Positions 5,697-9,876 of a stretch of DNA of 9,876 bases are shown piece by piece. How positions within the stretch are numbered: the stretch's first letter is position 1; each line of letters opens with the position of its first letter. The translations under genes were made by a program, and so were the position numbers. This DNA comes from Legionella genomosp. 1 (GTDB lineage Bacteria > Pseudomonadota > Gammaproteobacteria > Legionellales > Legionellaceae): assembly GCA_945889365.1 (NCBI GenBank), contig CAMDBQ010000038.1, positions 1 to 9,876 of the forward strand, written 5' to 3'. The notes under the pieces are model-generated. The model did not search any database. It was given only the letters and a program-made list of their open reading frames with translations, and was not told where the DNA came from.

Positions 5697-7535
5697 TCAC
5701 CCATAATCCCTGTCAGTAACCGTAGCTTGTTTTAATACATCCAAAAACGCTTTACCATAATGAGTTAATTTATGCTGTCCTACTCCAGACACCCCTCGGA
5801 ATTGCTCAAGAGTTTGTGGATTGATGCGTGCCATTTCATGCAAGGTTGCGTCGCTGAAAATCATGAATGAGGGTTTGTTTTCTTCGTCGGCTAGTTTACG
5901 ACGTAGTGTGCGTAACGTTTCAAAAAGAGGGCTAGTTGTTGGGGTTGCTGTTTTGCGTTCTTTTTTCTTGCCGGAAGCATCTTTTACTTCTTCACGTGGC
6001 ACAGTAAGCATCACCTGTTCTTCGCTGCGTAAAATAGGAACGGCTTTTTTGGTTAGACGCAATACGTTAAAGTGCTCTACATCCTGTACGCAAAAATCAC
6101 GATGAATTAATTGCCATGCCAATTGCTTCCAATAAGCAGTTGATTTGTCTTTGCCAATGGCAAATGTGGATAGCGTTGTGTGATGGGCCTGTTTTACTTT
6201 TTCTGATTCGCTCCCACGCAAAACATCAATGACATAGTTAAGCCCATAATTTTGGCGCAGACGATAAATGCAGGACAGAAATTTTTGCGCATCCACCGTG
6301 GCATCGGCGGTTTGTGGTGGGCTGTCACACACGTCGCAATAGCCGCAGGCTTGTTCATAGGGTTCATCAAAATAGCGCAATAAAATTTGTCGACGGCAGT
6401 GTGTGGCTTCGGCAAAAGCTAACATGTGATTGAGTTTGTGGTGTTCAATCCGTTGTTGATCTTCACCCGGAGTCGTGGTGATCCATGAGCGTAATCGTGC
6501 GCTGTCAGCGGGATCGTATAACAACAAGGCTTGTGCAGGTAAGCCATCGCGTCCGGCACGACCTGTTTCCTGATAATAACTTTCGATGGTTTTTGGTAAA
6601 TCGTGATGCACTACAAAACGGACATTTGGCTTATCAATTCCCATGCCAAATGCCAGTGTTGCTACAACAATGTCAATTTTGTCATACCGAAATAAAGACT
6701 GAACTTCACGACGTTCAGTATGCGACAAGCCGGCATGATAACCGCGAGCGCGATAGCCTAGTTCGTCGAGTTTCATTGCCACACGTTCAACAGCAGCCCG
6801 AGTGCCGCAATAAATAATGCCTGATTGCCCTGATTGGGTTTGTAAAAATTGATTTAATTGTTTGATGGCGTTGTTTTTGGCCAGCACATGATAATGAATA
6901 TTGGGGCGGTTAAACGATGCAATATACTGTTTGGGTTGGTAATTTAATCTGCGAACAATATCTTTTTGTGTTTGAATATCAGCGGTTGCAGTCAGGGCTA
7001 TGACTGGCACATGAGGAAATTGTGTTTTGAGTTGTCCCAAAGCCGCATATTCTGGGCGGAAATCATGCCCCCATTGTGAAATGCAGTGCGCTTCGTCAAT
7101 GGCGAACAAGGCTATGGGAAATTCTTCCAGGCGTTCAAGAAATGATTGGCTTAGTAGACGCTCAGGAGCGATATATAGTAGATCCAGTTCATCATTGTGT
7201 AATTGTGCCAATACAGCACGCGCTTCGGCACTTCCTAGAGATGAATTGTAATAAGCAGCACGTATGCCTTGTAATTTTAATGCAGTAACTTGATCTTCCA
7301 TTAACGCAATTAACGGCGATACAACAATGCCCACGCCTTCGCGTAATAATGCGGGAATTTGATAACACAGTGATTTCCCACCGCCAGTGGGCATCAGCAC
7401 CAGCAGATCAAGTCCGGCTACCACATCATTAACGATGTCCTCTTGTGGCGAACGGAAGGAATCAAAGCCATAGTAGTCTTTTAAAATACGATGAGCTGTT
7501 GCTGTGGATGGTTTGAGTTCCGCGATTGTTTCCAT
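5697..7535 (-). CDS. recQ: ATP-dependent DNA helicase RecQ
   Basis: A 3'-to-5' superfamily-2 helicase of recombination and replication-fork repair, acting with RecJ and SSB in the RecF pathway. It has 612 residues, against about 609 for E. coli RecQ. Motif 0 is FDSFRSPQ (24-31), Walker A PTGGGKS (49-55), DEAH (147-150) with the aromatic loop CISQWGHDFRPEY after it, and motif III ALTATAD (180-186). Then come IIYCGTR (240-246), ATLAFGMGIDKPNVR (292-306) and motif VI QETGRAGRDG (322-331). The zinc-binding cysteines are C380, C397, C400 and C403. A winged-helix RQC region follows (about 410-515), then a Lys-rich linker (SGKKKERK) and an HRDC domain from about 537 to 605 (ETLRTLRRKLA...ATLHEMARINPQTLEQFRGVSGVG). 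All domains are intact. The start is the first ATG after an in-frame stop, with a poor Shine-Dalgarno. It is convergent with the ATPase gene and divergent from the valine operon. Confidence 0.97.
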   Translation of the reverse strand: METIAELKPSTATAHRILKDYYGFDSFRSPQEDIVNDVVAGLDLLVLMPTGGGKSLCYQIPALLREGVGIVVSPLIALMEDQVTALKLQGIRAAYYNSSLGSAEARAVLAQLHNDELDLLYIAPERLLSQSFLERLEEFPIALFAIDEAHCISQWGHDFRPEYAALGQLKTQFPHVPVIALTATADIQTQKDIVRRLNYQPKQYIASFNRPNIHYHVLAKNNAIKQLNQFLQTQSGQSGIIYCGTRAAVERVAMKLDELGYRARGYHAGLSHTERREVQSLFRYDKIDIVVATLAFGMGIDKPNVRFVVHHDLPKTIESYYQETGRAGRDGLPAQALLLYDPADSARLRSWITTTPGEDQQRIEHHKLNHMLAFAEATHCRRQILLRYFDEPYEQACGYCDVCDSPPQTADATVDAQKFLSCIYRLRQNYGLNYVIDVLRGSESEKVKQAHHTTLSTFAIGKDKSTAYWKQLAWQLIHRDFCVQDVEHFNVLRLTKKAVPILRSEEQVMLTVPREEVKDASGKKKERKTATPTTSPLFETLRTLRRKLADEENKPSFMIFSDATLHEMARINPQTLEQFRGVSGVGQHKLTHYGKAFLDVLKQATVTDRDYG

Positions 7536-7575
7536 GGATTGTTTTTTTTATTTCATGCTCGAGAAAAGTGTTGGG

Positions 7576-7605
7576 ATGATACCTTGATAAATTGGGTTGA
7601 GACAA
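7576..7605 (-). promoter_or_regulatory. Candidate recQ promoter
   Basis: Read on the minus strand, TTGTCT (7605-7600, four of six to TTGACA) precedes TATCAT (7581-7576, five of six to TATAAT) by 18 bases. It would start transcription near 7569, about 34 bases before the recQ ATG. It overlaps the candidate promoter of the divergent operon, so the two could interfere. Confidence 0.4.
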
Positions 7606-7612
7606 GTAATCT
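7584..7612 (+). promoter_or_regulatory. Candidate promoter of the valine-catabolism operon
   Basis: TTGATA (7584-7589, five of six) and TAATCT (7607-7612, three of six) are spaced by 17 bases. Predicted initiation near 7619 would leave about 34 bases before the dehydrogenase ATG at 7653. The -10 match is weak, so this is tentative. A short inverted repeat, GACAA (7601-7605) and TTGTC (7615-7619), overlaps it and could be an operator. Confidence 0.25.
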
Positions 7613-7627
7613 GTTTGTCAGGAGAAT

Positions 7628-7672
7628 ATGACAATTGATGTACAGGAGTTTTATGCAATTTCAACTAACTGA
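7628..7672 (+). other. Short overlapping upstream ORF (14 residues) at the dehydrogenase start
   Basis: An ATG at 7628 with AGGAG three bases upstream (7620-7624) opens a 14-residue frame, MTIDVQEFYAISTN, ending in TGA at 7670-7672. It contains the Shine-Dalgarno and start codon of the acyl-CoA dehydrogenase in another frame. It might be a leader that couples or tunes translation, or a chance frame. The three-base spacing is short for efficient initiation. Confidence 0.25.
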
Positions 7673-8807
7673 AGAACACTATGCATTTCGTGATATGGCG
7701 GCGGAATTTGCACGCAATAAACTAGCGCCAAATGCGGATCGATGGGATGAAGAGGCATATTTTCCAGTGGACGTTTTGCGAGAGGCCGCGCAGCTTGGTA
7801 TGGCTGGAATCGTTGCCCGTGAAGACATCGGCGGTACGCAGTTAACTCGCCTGGATGCGACGGTTATTTTTGAGCAATTGGCTGCAGGTTGTGTGAGCAC
7901 GAGTGCTTATCTATCTATTCATAACATGGTTACTTCTCTGATTGATCATTATGCCTCCGGATCGTTGCGAACCAAATGGGGTCCGCGATTAACCTCAATG
8001 GAGGTATTGGGTAGTTATTGCTTAACTGAGCCTGAAGCAGGATCGGATGCGGCATCTTTAAAAAGCCGTGCTGTGCTTGATGGCGATCATTACATTTTAA
8101 ATGGCTCTAAATCATTTATCTCTGGCGGCAGTGTGAGTGATGTATATTTGTGTATGGTCAGAACAGGAGATGATTCACATCATGGCATCACCTGTTTGTT
8201 GATTGAGAAAGATGCGCCAGGTTTGAGTTTTGGTAAATTGGAAAAGAAAATGGGCTGGAGAAATCAGCCTACGTCCATGCTGTTTTTTGAAAATTGCCGG
8301 GTGCCGGTCACTAATCGGGTGGGGGCTGAGGGCACGGGATTTAAAATTGCATTGAATGCATTGAATGGGGGGCGCATTAATATTGCTGCCTGTTCATTGG
8401 GCGGTGCAATGGCATGTCTGCGTTTGACTCAATCCTACATGCATGAACGCAAGCAATTTGGTAAATCATTAACTGAAATGCAAGCGTTGAGATTTTATTT
8501 TGCTGACATGGTCACTGATTTTGAAGCAGCACGTCTGATGGTTTATCGAGCCGCTGATGCGCTGGATAAAGCTCATCCTGATGCACCCATGTATTGTGCA
8601 ATGGCCAAACGTTTGGCAACGGATACGGCATTTCGAATTAGTGATAAAGCCATGCAACTGCACGGTGGCTATGGATATTTGCGTGATTATCAGATTGAAC
8701 GTATTTTCCGTGATTTGCGAGTACATCAGATACTGGAAGGTACAAATGAGATTATGCGGGAAATCATTGCTAAGGCGGCTTTGGATAAGGATTATTGTAT
8801 AGTTTAA
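7653..8807 (+). CDS. Acyl-CoA dehydrogenase, isobutyryl-CoA dehydrogenase (ACAD8)-like
   Basis: FAD-dependent cytoplasmic enzyme, probably oxidising isobutyryl-CoA to methacrylyl-CoA in valine breakdown and passing electrons to electron-transfer flavoprotein. Counted from the ATG at 7653 it has 384 residues, normal for the family. That start follows AGGAG (7644-7648) and gives MQFQLTEEHYAFRD, the usual beginning; an in-frame TTG at 7635 and ATG at 7638 are less likely. Family motifs are YCLTEPEAGSDAASLKS (FAD and substrate contact, about 122-138), YILNGSKSFISGG (about 147-159), ERKQFGKSLTEMQALRF (about 265-281) and LHGGYGYLRDYQIERIFRD (about 336-354). The catalytic glutamate is in ILEGTNEIMREI, at about residue 362. 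The ILEGTNEIMR context and the following hydratase and hydrolase genes favour the ACAD8 role over general fatty-acid oxidation. Short-branched substrate preference is inferred, and 2-methylbutyryl-CoA could also be used. Confidence 0.9.
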   Translation: MQFQLTEEHYAFRDMAAEFARNKLAPNADRWDEEAYFPVDVLREAAQLGMAGIVAREDIGGTQLTRLDATVIFEQLAAGCVSTSAYLSIHNMVTSLIDHYASGSLRTKWGPRLTSMEVLGSYCLTEPEAGSDAASLKSRAVLDGDHYILNGSKSFISGGSVSDVYLCMVRTGDDSHHGITCLLIEKDAPGLSFGKLEKKMGWRNQPTSMLFFENCRVPVTNRVGAEGTGFKIALNALNGGRINIAACSLGGAMACLRLTQSYMHERKQFGKSLTEMQALRFYFADMVTDFEAARLMVYRAADALDKAHPDAPMYCAMAKRLATDTAFRISDKAMQLHGGYGYLRDYQIERIFRDLRVHQILEGTNEIMREIIAKAALDKDYCIV

Positions 8808-8816
8808 GGGGAACGT

Positions 8817-9590
8817 ATGAACATTATCGAACAAAATCTAGACTCAGGCATTTTAACCATCACCCTAAATCGTCCTGAAAAATTAAACGCCATCAGCACC
8901 GATGTATTAAATGGCCTGGCAGAAATGTTTACGCAAGCAAAAGATAATTCAGCCGTGAAAGCCATATTATTAACTGGCACGGGCAAAGCATTTTGTGCTG
9001 GCGCCGATATTACCCGGTTAGCTGAATGCAATGCACAAAGCGGCTATCAGTTTGCTTGTTTCGGGCAAGCCGTGTTTCGTCAGTTGGAAACCATGGGTAA
9101 ACCTACTTTGGCTGCTATTAATGGCTATGCGTTTGGCGGAGGCTGTGAATTAGCTATGGCCGCAACGTTGCGAATTGCCTCAAGTAGTGCTTTATTTGGC
9201 CAGCCAGAAATAAAGTTAGGGGTTATTCCAGGATACGGTGGAACCCAACGACTCGCACGTTTAGTCGGAAAGGGCAGGGCAATGGATTTGTGCTTAACCG
9301 GTCGAACCATTGATGCGCAAACCGCATTGAATTGGGGGTTGGTAGCCGATGTTGTCGCACCTGAGCTTCTGATTGATAAAGCGACACAGATATTAAAAGG
9401 TATTTTAAGTATGGCGCCGGTGGCCATTGCCAGTGTAATGGACGTGATTGACTATGGTTATGACATGTCATTAACGGATGCCTTGCATCTGGAAGCAGTC
9501 CATTTTGCCAAAGTTTGTGCCACTGAGGACAAAGCAGAGGGCGTGGCGGCGTTTCTTGAAAAACGTCAGGCTGTATTCAAAGGACTGTAA
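8817..9590 (+). CDS. Enoyl-CoA hydratase (crotonase family)
   Basis: Hydrates 2-enoyl-CoA thioesters; here it most likely converts methacrylyl-CoA to (S)-3-hydroxyisobutyryl-CoA. It has 257 residues, the usual crotonase length. The two oxyanion-hole segments are AFCAGADI (58-65) and GYAFGGGCELAMA (103-115). Both catalytic glutamates of true hydratases are present: E111 in GGGCELAM and E131 in FGQPEIKLGVIPGYGGTQRL. This separates it from isomerases and hydrolases that lack one of them. The C-terminal helical region ends in AEGVAAFLEKRQAVFKG, as normal. The Shine-Dalgarno AAGGGGA precedes the ATG by a few bases, and the gene begins nine bases after the dehydrogenase stop codon, so co-transcription is near certain. 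A role in straight-chain beta-oxidation as well cannot be excluded. Confidence 0.92.
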   Translation: MNIIEQNLDSGILTITLNRPEKLNAISTDVLNGLAEMFTQAKDNSAVKAILLTGTGKAFCAGADITRLAECNAQSGYQFACFGQAVFRQLETMGKPTLAAINGYAFGGGCELAMAATLRIASSSALFGQPEIKLGVIPGYGGTQRLARLVGKGRAMDLCLTGRTIDAQTALNWGLVADVVAPELLIDKATQILKGILSMAPVAIASVMDVIDYGYDMSLTDALHLEAVHFAKVCATEDKAEGVAAFLEKRQAVFKGL

Positions 9591-9593
9591 AAC

Positions 9594-9876
9594 ATGACCG
9601 AAGAGATTCTTTTTAGCCGTGAAAATCATATTGGCTTGGTGAAATTAAATCGTCCTCAGGCGTTAAATGCCCTGACGTTACATATGATCCTCGCATTGCA
9701 AAATCAACTGCGAGTGTGGGAAGACGATACCAATATACATGCGGTTATTGTGCAGTCAGAAGGCGGTCGAGCATTTTGTGCCGGCGGTGATGTGCGAGCT
9801 ATCTATCATCATGGCCGTGAAAATATTCAGAAAAAAATGGCGTTCTTTGGTCATGAGTATCGTCTTAACGAGTACA
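9594..9876 (+). CDS. 3-hydroxyisobutyryl-CoA hydrolase (HIBCH-like), 5' part
   Basis: The first 94 residues of a crotonase-fold protein that continues past the window. It would cleave 3-hydroxyisobutyryl-CoA to free 3-hydroxyisobutyrate and CoA, the step after the hydratase in valine catabolism. The start ATG lies three bases after the hydratase stop, with AAAGGA (9579-9584) inside the end of that gene as ribosome site, suggesting translational coupling. The N-terminus MTEEILFSRENHIGLVKLNR is a normal crotonase first strand. GGRAFCAGGDVRAIYHHG (58-74) is the first oxyanion-hole loop, and its AGGDVRAIY form is typical of hydrolases where ordinary hydratases have AGADI. FFGHEYRLNEY (84-94) continues the hydrolase-like pattern FF-x-x-EY-x-LN. 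The catalytic part lies beyond the window, so the assignment rests on these motifs and the operon. Confidence 0.88.
   Translation, partial: MTEEILFSRENHIGLVKLNRPQALNALTLHMILALQNQLRVWEDDTNIHAVIVQSEGGRAFCAGGDVRAIYHHGRENIQKKMAFFGHEYRLNEY

Noticed and set aside
8469..8834. 121-codon minus-strand frame opposite the acyl-CoA dehydrogenase end
   Set aside because: Antisense to the conserved catalytic region and crosses a tight operon junction; no independent support.
1..9876. CRISPR array, tRNA or rRNA gene, prophage or toxin-antitoxin pair
   Set aside because: No regularly spaced direct repeats, no cloverleaf or rRNA-like sequence, and no phage or toxin motifs were seen in reading both strands.

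Overview
The window looks like moderately AT-rich chromosomal DNA from a Gram-negative gammaproteobacterium. The support is an outer-membrane OprB-type porin, two exported proteins with signal peptides, a RecQ of almost exactly the E. coli length and cysteine spacing, and a valine-catabolism gene set. The AT-rich spacers, the GTCATCC-type palindrome and the patchwork of small orphan genes would suit a Legionella-like lineage. That taxonomic placement is inference only; no marker gene here settles it.

Left part (1-1023): the C-terminal 340 residues of a carbohydrate-selective porin. Then (1074-1673, minus strand) comes a decayed transposase, with frameshift, nonsense mutations and a large internal deletion. 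Next (1798-3481) is a pair of genes for exported proteins: an acetamidase/formamidase-family enzyme with a signal peptide, and a small orphan protein of 133 residues.

Middle part (3482-5696): an accessory-looking stretch. It holds a 17-bp perfect palindrome of the REP/MITE kind, a two-helix membrane protein, a 14-bp perfect hairpin, a long inverted repeat bracketing a candidate promoter, and a COG1373-type AAA ATPase with a DUF4143-like C-terminus. It ends in a 284-base spacer that may hold a decayed or dispersed repeat.

Right part (5697-9876): core genes. recQ runs leftward. Divergently from it runs a tight operon of an ACAD8-like acyl-CoA dehydrogenase, an enoyl-CoA hydratase and the start of a 3-hydroxyisobutyryl-CoA hydrolase. 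Together these catalyse the consecutive steps isobutyryl-CoA to methacrylyl-CoA to 3-hydroxyisobutyryl-CoA to 3-hydroxyisobutyrate in valine breakdown. The dehydrogenase start is overlapped by a short out-of-frame ORF with its own Shine-Dalgarno sequence.

I see no convincing previously undescribed multi-gene system. The parts most worth following up are the exported amidase with its small secreted neighbour, the ATPase with its bracketed promoter, the palindromes, and the overlapping leader ORF.
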